Shown here: positions 1 through 8,272 of the stretch, piece after piece
Numbering within the stretch: the first letter of the stretch is position 1
Layout: every line of letters starts with the position of its first letter
Assembly (NCBI RefSeq): GCF_010731695.1
Contig: NZ_AP022586.1
Location: 4,340,001 to 4,404,000, forward strand
Source: Mycolicibacterium litorale
Lineage (GTDB): Bacteria > Actinomycetota > Actinomycetes > Mycobacteriales > Mycobacteriaceae
DNA: 64,000 nucleotides
Direction: 5' to 3'
Position numbers and translations under genes: made by a program
The notes under the pieces: model-generated
Databases searched by the model: none
The model's input: the letters and a program-made list of their open reading frames with translations, nothing else
Told to the model about the DNA's origin: nothing

Positions 1-279
1 ACCCAACCGCACCGTCGCGGCGTCGCGGATCGCCACCGAATCGACGCGTCGCCCGTCGACGTACATGCCGTTGGTGCTGCCGGCGTCGGTCATCACCCAG
101 TGGTCACCGTCGACGTCGATGCGGGCGTGGGTGCGGGAGATCCGCGGGTCGTCGAGCCGGATCTGCGCGGGCAGTTCGCGGCCGATCAGGATCGGGGCGT
201 CGCCGCGGCGGACGGTGTAGGGGATCTCACCGCACCGGATCCGCAGGGCGGGAACGGCTTCGCCAGCCACCGGCACCAC
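1..279 (-). CDS. FHA-domain protein, 3' part cut by window edge
   Basis: Only the first 93 codons lie in the window. They encode one forkhead-associated (FHA) phosphothreonine-binding fold: the order IGREL, then RISRTHARI, then DAGSTNGMYVDG shows the conserved Gly-Arg, Ser-x-x-His and Asn-Gly loop residues that bind pThr. I chose the GTG at 279 because a strong purine-rich ribosome site (gggggagga) lies just upstream; a second in-frame GTG follows directly. It sits downstream of the GTPase gene on the same strand, about 100 bases away, and is probably the distal gene of that cluster. FHA proteins usually read out Ser/Thr kinase signalling; the partner here is unknown. Confidence 0.8.
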   Translation of the reverse strand, partial: MVPVAGEAVPALRIRCGEIPYTVRRGDAPILIGRELPAQIRLDDPRISRTHARIDVDGDHWVMTDAGSTNGMYVDGRRVDSVAIRDAATVRLG

Positions 280-381
280 CGTCCTCCCCCGCGATCACTT
301 CGCCCTGCGATGCTAACCAATGGGTCGCGCATACAACCCGCATGTGGTGCGGCCGGTGCCGCGCCGTTATCGACGCCGGTG

Positions 382-1539
382 TCAGAGAACGCCGTAGGGG
401 GCGGTCACCCATCGCACCGGGTCGACGGTCCGGAACGGCGCGATCCCGCGCGAATGCAGGCGGTTACCGCTGGGCGGCGCGCCGAGCGCGGAGACGGCGA
501 AGTACCGGTGCGGCAGCCGCAGACCGGTGGACGGGTTCTCCACCGCCGCGACGATGGCCCCGCCGTGCAACCGCGTGAGCAGGCTACGCACCTCCTCGTG
601 CAACAGTTGCCCGTCGGTGTCGTCGTACTGCTGGGCATCGGACGAGTCCCGCAGATACCCCGCGCCGGCATTGGACATGATCAGGCTCCACTCGGAACCC
701 TCGACGTCGCGCAGGACGCGCAGCGCGTCGAACTTCGACACGATGACGGCGAGCTTCGGTTGCGCGGGGCCGATCGCGTGCAGCACGTTGTTCAGCACCG
801 CGCGCGGATCGCCGCCGCTGAACGCCTGTGCCGGGAGCAGGTCGTGGAGCTGGTCGCGAATTCCCTTGATGCGCAACGGGTCGAACATGAAGAACACCGC
901 GTCGGCGTTGGCGAAGAACCGGAACGGCGCGGTGTGGAGATCACCGCTCTCCAGATCCTCGCCCGCGACGTCGCGCAGGACGAGGTAGCGCCGCACCCCA
1001 TGCCACACGCCGATCCCGTAGATCAGCGGTTCGCGTTGGTGCGACGCCTGCGTCTGCACCGTCGGGGTCGGCGGCACCAGGCCGCGCTGGACGTAGAGCG
1101 GTGTCTCGTAGTTCATCGAGTATGCGACCGCGGTCGCGCGGGTGGCCGGCTGCATCGAGACCCCGAGGCTTTCACACAGCAGCTCGAGTTGTTTGACCAG
1201 CACGCCGATGTAGAGGCTCTTCCCGGTGGCGCGGGCGCCGGCCATCGCGATGCAGACGGCGTGGCCGCTGCGCCAGTCGTCGGGCAGCATGTAGTGGCAG
1301 ACCGGGCAGATCTCGACGGCCGGACCCTGCAGCGCCTGGCTCGCCTCAGACAGCGGGGGCGGCGGGCCGGTGTAGCCGGGCGGACGGGCCCACGTGTAGA
1401 GCGCCCCCGAATCGGCGGGCGCCCCGAGATAGGCCGAGGCGAGATCGTCGCGGTATCGGGTGCCGCCGGCCTGCGGCGGCAGCGTCCACAGATGCTGGTT
1501 GGGGTCCAGCACCGAGAAGCACCGCGGGCATTTCGTCAC
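382..1539 (-). CDS. zinc-ribbon P-loop GTPase (TRAFAC-like), GAP1-system partner
   Basis: 385 residues. A split zinc ribbon is visible: Cys4/Cys7 (CPRC) and Cys78/Cys81 (CPVC). It is followed by a Walker A/G1 loop GARATGKS at 101-108, a DxxG-type G3 motif (DVAG, 190-193), a G4-like SKFD at 268-271 and a G5-like SALG near 350. G4 begins with Ser rather than the canonical Asn/Thr, so nucleotide specificity is not certain. The GTG start lies 1 base after the stop of the GAP1-like gene, indicating co-translation. Family knowledge: such GTPases are found next to GAP1-type proteins in predicted NTP-dependent conflict or signalling systems of actinobacteria. The cellular role is inferred, not known. 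Confidence 0.7.
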   Translation of the reverse strand: MTKCPRCFSVLDPNQHLWTLPPQAGGTRYRDDLASAYLGAPADSGALYTWARPPGYTGPPPPLSEASQALQGPAVEICPVCHYMLPDDWRSGHAVCIAMAGARATGKSLYIGVLVKQLELLCESLGVSMQPATRATAVAYSMNYETPLYVQRGLVPPTPTVQTQASHQREPLIYGIGVWHGVRRYLVLRDVAGEDLESGDLHTAPFRFFANADAVFFMFDPLRIKGIRDQLHDLLPAQAFSGGDPRAVLNNVLHAIGPAQPKLAVIVSKFDALRVLRDVEGSEWSLIMSNAGAGYLRDSSDAQQYDDTDGQLLHEEVRSLLTRLHGGAIVAAVENPSTGLRLPHRYFAVSALGAPPSGNRLHSRGIAPFRTVDPVRWVTAPYGVL

Positions 1540-1540
1540 G

Positions 1541-4033
1541 TCAACGGCTCCAGCGGGTTCGGGCCGTCGGCGCGGGTTGCGCCTCCGGTCGGCGGGCCAG
1601 CAGCTTCAGCACGGTCTTGCGGTGCCGGCGCACGGCGCCGTCACCGGGTTCTCCCAGCAGCTGCGCCATGGTGGCGGCGATCATGCCGACGTCGACGGTC
1701 TCCGCGCGGCGGGTGGTGAGGATGTGTCTCGCGGCCTGCCAGATGAGGTCCTCGATGCCGTCGACGGCCACCGGTAGTTCGTCACCGTTGTGGCCGAAGC
1801 GCAGCGCGGCGACCGCGAGCACCGACATCGGGTTGAGGACATGGTTGTCGAGTAGCGCGGCCAGCTGACCGAACGCGTCAGCGCTGACCTGTGCATCGGC
1901 GGTCAGCAGCGCGCTCGCCGACGGGTAGGGCCGGCCGGCCGTGGCGGCGACCGCGCCGAAGGTGGCGAGCCGTACCGCGAAGTCGTGGTGGACACCGCTG
2001 GGCCCAACCGTGTCGACCGCCTGCTGCCACAGTGCGGCGTAGGCGTCCTGGTGGCTGGCGGCGTACCCCTGTTCGACCCAGGTTCTCGGGTCGAAGATCC
2101 GCAGTGCCGCGCAGGCCACCGCGACGTCGTCGTTGTTGGTGCGCAACACCGCCTGCGCCAGCCGTTCCAACGCCGCGGACGACGGCGCCCCGACCAGGGT
2201 GCGTAGGGTGACCGCCCCCGGCAGGGCCGACTCCCCCACGGCGGCGAGCAGTTCGTCGGGGTGCCATACCGAGTTCCCAGCGACCTCGTCGAAGCGCGCC
2301 GAGCCGCTGACCCGCAGCCACCACAGGCTGGCCCAGCGGTCCGCCGGGTCACTGGCACCGCGCTGCACTGTGCGCACCCCGCGCAGCGCCGCCCGAGTCC
2401 AGACCGAATCCCACGCGTCGGCGCGCCACAGCTCCTGTGGCGGCGGCGCCGTCAGGCCCTCCGCCAGCCAGTCGAGGACGTCTCCTGCGACCGCGGGCGA
2501 CTCACCGCCGTCGCGCAGCAGCGCCGCGGCCAGCGCCAATCGGGTTGGCGTGCCGATGTTCTCGCGCAGTTCGGCGAGCAGGGTGGGTGCGGCCTGGGAA
2601 TCGGCGAGCTTGGGGACCACGTCGGCATGTAGCGCGTCGAGCACCCGGTCGTCCTCGACGCCGCAGCGCAGCAACAGATCCGCCAGGCGCGCCACCCGGT
2701 ACGGACCGTCGGCGCGCGCCGCGCCCAGCGCGGGCTCGATGGCGTCGCGCAGTTCTCGCGGGGCCGAATGCCGCTCGATCCGGCGCTCACGGGCGGGTAG
2801 CGGGCCTGGCCGGCTCAGCCACTCGCGGTCCGCGACGGCGCGTGACAGGTAGGTCACGGTGGCCAGATCGGCCGCCGGGCCGTCGGGGGCGTCCTGCACC
2901 GCCCGCCACGCGTCGGCGGTGCTGGCGCCCAACGCATCTCGCATCACGTCGGCGATGGTGCGGGTGACCACGGAGTCGCCGGTGGCCCGCGGGGAGTGCG
3001 CGGCGATCACCGCATGCGCCTCGGTGAGCGCGTCGGCGTACGCCTCGCGGTGCGCGACCGACATCGCCAGCGGCCACGCCGGGTGCAGGCCGGTGTCGGC
3101 CACCTGCCCGGCGTAGTGGTCGATGTCGTCGAGCACCGAGCGCGCCGACTCCGCGTCGAGCAGCACCACCTGCGCCATCGCCGACCACGGGGTGACCGCG
3201 ATGGTCTGGCCTTCGGCGGTGCGGTGGGGCTCGCGGTCGAGTTCGCCGAGCGACAGGGTGGCGTGCTCGCTGATCGCGACGACGTCGTCGGGCAGGTGCT
3301 CGAGGTCGTCGAGGGGCACCGCGGTCACGTGCTGCCTGCTCTGCCGGGCCAGGGTCAGTTGGTCGGCCCGGTCGAACGTCGAGAAGTTCAGCTGCGCAGC
3401 GGTTCCCGCCGACATGAGGAAGCTCACCAGCCCGATCCACTGCGCGGCGGAGTCGGCGGATTCCACGCCGAGCACCACCGGCGGTCCGCCGTCCATCGCG
3501 GCGGCGACGGCGTCGAGCAGCCCGAACAGCGTCGCCAACCGCCAGGCGGCGGGATCGAGCGCGAACCGAACGACGCTGTCCTTGGTCACCGCCGCGCCCG
3601 GCGCCGGCGGCTCACCGGGCAGGGCCGCCTCGGCCACCGCGTGCGGACCGTACGGACACAGCCATCCGGTCGAGCGCCACCATTCGATGGGGCGGTGCGA
3701 CCGCTCACCGGCGGCCCGGTCCAAAAGCGCGTGGGCGAAAACGTTCCCGGGCCTGCCGGTGCTGTCGGAGCCGGCGGGCACGGTGTGCCAGTATCCGGCG
3801 CGGTGCCGGTCGAGGCGGCCGTAGGCCAGCCGGCGCGGGCCGCGTTCGAGTTGTTCGGGCGTCGGGTAGGCGGGCAGTGGCTGCGCCGGTCGGAACACCG
3901 TGCGTACCCCGGACGTCAGGGCCTGCACTTCGTCGGGCGACAGGTCGGCGGAGGTCTCCTTGACCTGCCAGCCGCCGGTGTGTTCGGCGGTGTCGAACGA
4001 GGTGTAGGTGAGTTGTCCGTAGCGGCCGGTCAT
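1541..4033 (-). CDS. GTPase-associated protein 1 (GAP1-N2-like)
   Basis: 830 residues with no membrane segment. The N-terminus opens with YGQLTYTSFD and then GGWQVKE, the pattern of the GAP1-N2 domain found beside bacterial TRAFAC-like GTPases. The middle and C-terminal parts are Ala/Leu-rich and mostly helical, consistent with the GAP1-M and GAP1-C regions of the family. The ATG overlaps the stop of the FnIII gene by 4 bases (ATGA), and its own stop is 1 base from the GTPase start, so all three should be translated in a coupled, roughly stoichiometric way. Presumed role: regulator or scaffold of the GTPase. No catalytic motif is recognisable. Confidence 0.65.
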   Translation of the reverse strand: MTGRYGQLTYTSFDTAEHTGGWQVKETSADLSPDEVQALTSGVRTVFRPAQPLPAYPTPEQLERGPRRLAYGRLDRHRAGYWHTVPAGSDSTGRPGNVFAHALLDRAAGERSHRPIEWWRSTGWLCPYGPHAVAEAALPGEPPAPGAAVTKDSVVRFALDPAAWRLATLFGLLDAVAAAMDGGPPVVLGVESADSAAQWIGLVSFLMSAGTAAQLNFSTFDRADQLTLARQSRQHVTAVPLDDLEHLPDDVVAISEHATLSLGELDREPHRTAEGQTIAVTPWSAMAQVVLLDAESARSVLDDIDHYAGQVADTGLHPAWPLAMSVAHREAYADALTEAHAVIAAHSPRATGDSVVTRTIADVMRDALGASTADAWRAVQDAPDGPAADLATVTYLSRAVADREWLSRPGPLPARERRIERHSAPRELRDAIEPALGAARADGPYRVARLADLLLRCGVEDDRVLDALHADVVPKLADSQAAPTLLAELRENIGTPTRLALAAALLRDGGESPAVAGDVLDWLAEGLTAPPPQELWRADAWDSVWTRAALRGVRTVQRGASDPADRWASLWWLRVSGSARFDEVAGNSVWHPDELLAAVGESALPGAVTLRTLVGAPSSAALERLAQAVLRTNNDDVAVACAALRIFDPRTWVEQGYAASHQDAYAALWQQAVDTVGPSGVHHDFAVRLATFGAVAATAGRPYPSASALLTADAQVSADAFGQLAALLDNHVLNPMSVLAVAALRFGHNGDELPVAVDGIEDLIWQAARHILTTRRAETVDVGMIAATMAQLLGEPGDGAVRRHRKTVLKLLARRPEAQPAPTARTRWSR

Positions 4034-6087
4034 GGCGCCGCCGGGGTCAGCCGCAGATGCTCCACCGGCGGGTCGAGCAGCGCGATCAGCCGCAGGCTCG
4101 CCGGCGACGGTGTGCTGACGAACAGCCGGATCCAGCCCTGTCGGTCACGAACGTTGGCCGCCCACAGTTCGCTGCCCCCGGTCGTCGTGAGCTGCGACCA
4201 CCGCAGCTCCTTGGCGGGCGGGGCGGCGAGCTGGCCGTGTTCGTTGAGTGGCGCCACGTCGACCAGGTCCCCGTCGTGCACGCTCAACGGGATCCGGTGC
4301 GGGTTGTTGACCAGTACGAACGCCGGTGAGCCGGGCAGATCGTATTCGGAGCGCACCGCGAGCGTGGCGGTGAACGGCCGCCCGTCGGCGTCGCGGCCCA
4401 CCCGCACCGCGTACTGCAACCGCAGCAGACCCTGGTACTCGATGCTGGCGATGGCGCCCATGACGCGTCGGCCGCCGGTGAACGCGATCGGCGCCAGGTG
4501 CAGCGAACAGCCGTGTACGGGAAGCTGTCCCACCAACTGCAGGCCGCCGTACTTCTCGTACTCCTCGAGGGTGATCTCGTAGGTATGCCCGCTCAGGCCG
4601 TTACGCGGATCGTGACCGCGGGGTGCGAGGTAGACGACGACGGCCGCCGCACCGTCGGGCCAGTCGAAGGTGAGCACCTGCTTGTTGCAGTACTCGGCGA
4701 GTTCGATGTCGCGGATGACGCCGGTGCGCACCGTGGAGAACGTCTTGCCCAGCATCGCGCGGCCACCGATGAGGGTGACGGGGGTGAAGTAGGCCCGGCT
4801 CCACTGGTCCGGCCACGCGACGCCGGGCATCGCGGTGCGGATCCGCCCGTCGTCGTCGCGCTCTTCGGTGACCGGTTGCGCCAGACGGAGTTCCGGCGCC
4901 AGCCCCACCTGGTCGAGGGCGTCCTCGGGCAGTTCGTCGGCTTCGGCGCCGGCCGTGGGGCCGGTGGGGGTGCGGTAGATCGCGACACGTCCGCCGGGCG
5001 GTGTGGTCCACGCCAGGTCGAGCACGGTGGCGTCGGCGGTGCTTCCGGTGATCGTCAGATCGGTGACCGGGGCGAGTACCGCCGACACGTCGAGGTCGGC
5101 CTGCGCGGCCTCGGACAGCCGCAGCACGCCGCCGACGGGCGCGGCGCACCGCACGCGGTAGACGTAGCGGTGGCCGCGTTCGACGTCGATGTCGACGAAA
5201 CCGCCGAGATTGTCCTGCCCGGTGAGGATCCGGTACTGCGGGCCGTCGTGGTGCGCCTCGCCGGCGGGGATCCGGTACACGTAGACCGCACCCACGCCGG
5301 GCGGCACGGTGTAGCGGCCGATGACCCGGCCGGAATCCTCGCGCACCGTGAAGTCGGCGATGCGGCTGATCAGCACCCCGGCGGCGTGGAGGACGGGTTG
5401 GGCGGCGAGCGCCTCGGCGCGCGAGGCACCGGCATTCGCCCAGACCTGGAAGTAGCGCACCGCGGCGACCGGGGGCCGGTGGTCGGTGGCCGACGTCGTG
5501 GTCGTCACCGTGAGCGGGTCCCCCGTCTCGGGCGACCGAGGCGGGGCGTCCTCACCGCTGACCACGCGGTAGACGACGACCGGGTCCTGGGTGTCGACCG
5601 GCGGCCAGCGCAGTTCGAGGGCTCCGGTGTCGCGGCGCCGGTGCAGCGTGACGCTGTGCGACGGGCTGGCCGACCCGTCCGCCACGTACGGCGCGAATTC
5701 CTCTGCGGCGGAAGCTGTCTCGGGGAGCGGTTCGCTCAGCGGTGGCGGTGCTGTCTGTGCGGGTGGCGCGTCGTCGTCGATCGGCGCGTCGTCACGGTGC
5801 CGGCCGGCCGCGTTGTTGGCGGAGGTGACCTCCTCGTCGGCCGCGGGGCCGGGCGGGGCGGGCAATTCGGCCAGGACGCGCGCCATGTCGTCGGCGTGTT
5901 CGGACACCGATCCGGGCAGCATGGCGCGGATCTGCTCGACGTCGGTGCGGCCCGAGCGCAGCACCAGCCGCAGGTGCGCCTCCTTGAAGCTGCGCGCGGA
6001 TACGGCACCGGAGTCGATGAGCCGTTGGCGCCATTCCAGCAGCGCGCCGAGGCGTGGATCGTCGTCGGCGTGCGGTTGTTCGGTCAT
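4030..6087 (-). CDS. fibronectin type III-like protein with helical adaptor N-terminus
   Basis: 685 residues, first gene of the GTPase cluster. Residues 1 to about 65 form a charged helical segment (EWRQRLIDSGAVSARSFKEA and following) resembling the small N-terminal adaptor or effector-associated domains in such clusters. A Pro/Ala/Asp-rich linker (about 70-125) follows, then at least one FnIII-like beta-sandwich (about 135-215, ELRWPPVDTQDPVVVYRV). The remaining roughly 450 residues are beta-rich with repeated VYVYRIPAG/YRVRCAAP-type strands, likely further FnIII-like units. No signal peptide or membrane helix, so probably cytoplasmic. Binding partner unknown; the GTPase or GAP1 protein is the natural guess. 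Confidence 0.6.
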   Translation of the reverse strand: MTEQPHADDDPRLGALLEWRQRLIDSGAVSARSFKEAHLRLVLRSGRTDVEQIRAMLPGSVSEHADDMARVLAELPAPPGPAADEEVTSANNAAGRHRDDAPIDDDAPPAQTAPPPLSEPLPETASAAEEFAPYVADGSASPSHSVTLHRRRDTGALELRWPPVDTQDPVVVYRVVSGEDAPPRSPETGDPLTVTTTTSATDHRPPVAAVRYFQVWANAGASRAEALAAQPVLHAAGVLISRIADFTVREDSGRVIGRYTVPPGVGAVYVYRIPAGEAHHDGPQYRILTGQDNLGGFVDIDVERGHRYVYRVRCAAPVGGVLRLSEAAQADLDVSAVLAPVTDLTITGSTADATVLDLAWTTPPGGRVAIYRTPTGPTAGAEADELPEDALDQVGLAPELRLAQPVTEERDDDGRIRTAMPGVAWPDQWSRAYFTPVTLIGGRAMLGKTFSTVRTGVIRDIELAEYCNKQVLTFDWPDGAAAVVVYLAPRGHDPRNGLSGHTYEITLEEYEKYGGLQLVGQLPVHGCSLHLAPIAFTGGRRVMGAIASIEYQGLLRLQYAVRVGRDADGRPFTATLAVRSEYDLPGSPAFVLVNNPHRIPLSVHDGDLVDVAPLNEHGQLAAPPAKELRWSQLTTTGGSELWAANVRDRQGWIRLFVSTPSPASLRLIALLDPPVEHLRLTPAAP

Positions 6088-6296
6088 CGCGGCGACACCA
6101 TCCGGGCACGCCGGCGCGCCGCACGCCCGCCCGGCGTGCCGTCACCCCCGCACATGTGCATCGCGTCAGATTCCACCATCAAGAGCAGCAAATTATCCAC
6201 CGATACCGTCGAAGACAATGCGTGCGCTGGAGGCGTTGGGCACTGACTTCCGCATATTCGGAACCAGCAGCTCCATATCTCCGCGCCTGCGGTTGT

Positions 6297-6302
6297 TAGA
6301 CT
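6297..6302 (+). promoter_or_regulatory. -10 element of leaderless mop-like promoter
   Basis: TAGACT fits the mycobacterial TANNNT -10 consensus. It ends 6 bases before the GTG at 6309, so transcription would start at or beside the start codon. No ribosome-binding site is present, which supports a leaderless mRNA. Confidence 0.5.
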
Positions 6303-6308
6303 CACGAC

Positions 6309-6716
6309 GTGCCGACGATCCGGGTGCGCCAAGCCGCCGAGCTGCTGGGCGTCAGCGACGACACCGTCCGGCGGTGGATCGACGACGGCACCCTCGCCGC
6401 GACGGCCGATGCCTCCGGCCGCAAGGTCGTCGACGGCGCCGAACTGGCGGCGTTTGCGCGAACGCACGCCGCGGCCGCCCCGAAGGATCCGCTCGGTATC
6501 GCCAGCTCGGCCCGTAACCGCTTCGCCGGGCTGGTGACGAACGTCGTCAGCGACACCGTCATGTCGCAGGTCGAGATGCAGTGCGGGCCGTTCACGGTCG
6601 TGTCGCTGATGAGCACGGACGCGGTGCGGGACCTCGACCTGCGTCCGGGCAGTATCGCGGTGGCCGTCGTCAAGGCCACCACGGTGATCGTCGAGACACC
6701 GGGTGGGCAATCCTGA
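6309..6716 (+). CDS. helix-turn-helix TOBE (Mop) molybdate/molybdopterin-binding protein
   Basis: 135 residues. The N-terminus is a MerR/excisionase-type HTH (VRQAAELLGVSDDTVRRWID, then DGTLAAT), followed by a single TOBE/Mop domain (SSARNRFAGLVTNVVSD to the C-terminus, with the SRNxxxGxV-like start typical of molybdate-binding Mop folds). Such proteins bind molybdate or molybdopterin and either store it or regulate Mo genes. The GTG start has no Shine-Dalgarno but has a -10 box at leaderless spacing. The stop overlaps the start of the downstream modA by 4 bases, which supports a shared function in molybdate uptake or sensing. Confidence 0.75.
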   Translation: MPTIRVRQAAELLGVSDDTVRRWIDDGTLAATADASGRKVVDGAELAAFARTHAAAAPKDPLGIASSARNRFAGLVTNVVSDTVMSQVEMQCGPFTVVSLMSTDAVRDLDLRPGSIAVAVVKATTVIVETPGGQS

Positions 6717-7450
6717 CGCGGCTGCTGAGCGTCCTGCTGCTCGTTGCGGCGCTCACCGCCTGCACCCGTGAGTCCGCCGACGAATTGACGGTGTTCGCCG
6801 CGGCGTCGCTGAAAACCGCGTTCACCGAGATCGGTGAGCGCTTCGAAGCCGACCATCCCGGCGTCGACGTGGAGTTCTCGTTCGCCGGGTCGTCCGATCT
6901 CCTCACGCAATTGACGCAGGGGGCACCTGCCGACGTGTTCGCGGCCGCCGACACCCGCAACATGGACCGGGCGGCGGCGGCCGGGCTGCTCGAGGGCGCC
7001 GCGGTGCCGTTCGCGACGAACCGGCTCACCGTCGCCGTCGCACCGGGCAACCCCAAAGGCATCGGCTCGCTGGCAGATCTGGCTCGACCGGGAGTCACGG
7101 TGGTCCTGTGTGCGGCGCAGGTGCCGTGTGGTGCGGCGAGTAGGGCCGCCGAACGGGCGGCGGGCGTCGAACTGCGTCCGGTGAGCGAGGAGACGTCGGT
7201 CACCGATGTGCTCAACAAGGTGATCAGCGGCCAGGCCGACGCCGGGATGGTGTACGTGACCGACGTTCTCGGTGGGGACGGCAGGGTGTCCGCGGTCGAC
7301 GTCCCGGAGGCCGCGAGCGCGGTGAACACCTATCCGATCGCGGCGCTCGAGCAGTCCGAGAAGCCTTCGTTGGCAGAGGCTTTCATCAAGACGGTGACGG
7401 GCGCCGCCGGTCAGGATGTCCTGCGCGCGGCGGGTTTCGGCCCGCCGTGA
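6713..7450 (+). CDS. modA: molybdate ABC transporter substrate-binding lipoprotein ModA
   Basis: 245 residues. It starts with a short hydrophobic signal ending in a lipobox (LLLVAALTAC), so the mature protein should be lipid-anchored outside the membrane. The body has the ModA pattern: LTVFAAASLKTAFTEIG near the N-terminus, FAGSSDLLTQLTQGAPADVFAA, and AGMVYVTDV near the C-terminus. No ATG, GTG or TTG lies in frame before the lipobox. The only start that keeps the signal peptide is a CTG at 6713 that overlaps the upstream stop (CTGA). The next canonical start, a TTG after the Cys, would remove export. No modB or modC follows; a convergent unrelated gene begins 3 bases downstream. Confidence 0.8.
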   Translation: MTRLLSVLLLVAALTACTRESADELTVFAAASLKTAFTEIGERFEADHPGVDVEFSFAGSSDLLTQLTQGAPADVFAAADTRNMDRAAAAGLLEGAAVPFATNRLTVAVAPGNPKGIGSLADLARPGVTVVLCAAQVPCGAASRAAERAAGVELRPVSEETSVTDVLNKVISGQADAGMVYVTDVLGGDGRVSAVDVPEAASAVNTYPIAALEQSEKPSLAEAFIKTVTGAAGQDVLRAAGFGPP

Positions 7451-7453
7451 GCG

Positions 7454-7855
7454 TCATGTGCCGACGGTGCTGACCCGGACCGAGGTGAACCGGCGCCGCG
7501 CGATCCGCCAGCCGGCACCGGTGCGGACGAGCTCGTCGTCGTAGAAACCGACCGCGTTCACCCCGGTGTTGTTGTCCGGTGCGAAGATCAGCGCGTCGAC
7601 GTACGTACGGGCGCTGGCGTGGTCACCGTCGACGTCGATCGCGAAGTTCGTCAACCGGTGCAGGGTGTGGCCGGCCATGGCGTGGGCCTGTTCCATGAAG
7701 TCGGTGACGGACTGCGCGTCGTGCCACGTGCCGATGTCGCCGTAGTCCAGTTCGCAGTCGTCGGTGAACACGGTGCGGAACAGCCGCCAGTCCCGGCGGT
7801 CGATGCCCGTCGCATACCGGGTCAGCGTGCCGGTGATGTCCTCGCGGTCGCTCAC
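7454..7855 (-). CDS. SnoaL/NTF2-like fold protein
   Basis: 133 residues, last gene of the lipid-type operon. The sequence has the SnoaL-like pattern of an alpha+beta cone: REDITGTLTRYATGIDRRDW, then FRTVFTDDCELDY, then a C-terminal sheet ending VRTGAGWRIARRRF. Proteins of this type act as isomerases, hydratases or binding proteins for polycyclic or steroid-like substrates; the specific reaction cannot be told. The GTG start overlaps the stop of the DUF35 gene by 4 bases (GTGA), which excludes a longer open frame extending upstream. Confidence 0.7.
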   Translation of the reverse strand: MSDREDITGTLTRYATGIDRRDWRLFRTVFTDDCELDYGDIGTWHDAQSVTDFMEQAHAMAGHTLHRLTNFAIDVDGDHASARTYVDALIFAPDNNTGVNAVGFYDDELVRTGAGWRIARRRFTSVRVSTVGT

Positions 7856-8268
7856 GGGACGTCCGGTTCGTAGCGCAGCATCGTCACCTCGTGTTCGGGG
7901 TAGTCGAAGAACACCGGGCGCACCCGCATCCCGACCCGGATGTCCTCCGGAGCCACATTGACCAGCTCGGTGGAGAACCGCGGACCCTCGTCCCATTCGA
8001 CGATCGCCGTCAGCAGCGGCACGCCGTCGGCGAAGTGCGGGCCGACGGGTCTGCGCGCCACGGTGTACGAGTACAGCGTGCCCAGCCCGGAGATCTCCCG
8101 CCATTCGAGGTCGTCGGCCAGCGTCCGGGGTGCGCGCACCCGCGGGTAGAACACGTACGCATCCGAGGACGGCGAGTACTGGATACGGATCGTGTGTTCC
8201 GCCAACGCATCCCAGAAGGGGGCGGTCGTCGGGGTCTTGACGGGCATCGGCCGCTCGAAGGTGGTCAT
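7852..8268 (-). CDS. DUF35 OB-fold protein lacking the zinc-ribbon cysteines
   Basis: 138 residues. It has the DUF35 architecture: an N-terminal helix (TAPFWDALAEHTIRIQYSP), the position of the rubredoxin-like ribbon (YVFYPRVRAPR), then the OB fold (GLGTLYSYTVARRPV to VRPVFFD). The usual four cysteines are absent, so this copy should not bind zinc. DUF35 proteins partner thiolase-fold enzymes, for example the ChsH2 DUF35 domain with Ltp2 in sterol side-chain cleavage. The gene lies 4 bases after the thiolase-like gene, as expected for such a pair. Confidence 0.75.
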   Translation of the reverse strand: MTTFERPMPVKTPTTAPFWDALAEHTIRIQYSPSSDAYVFYPRVRAPRTLADDLEWREISGLGTLYSYTVARRPVGPHFADGVPLLTAIVEWDEGPRFSTELVNVAPEDIRVGMRVRPVFFDYPEHEVTMLRYEPDVP

Positions 8269-8272
8269 CGGG

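Noticed and set aside
6088..6308. Molybdenum-cofactor riboswitch before the Mop-HTH gene
   Set aside because: The gene appears leaderless, and I could not draw the conserved Moco fold in the 221-base gap.
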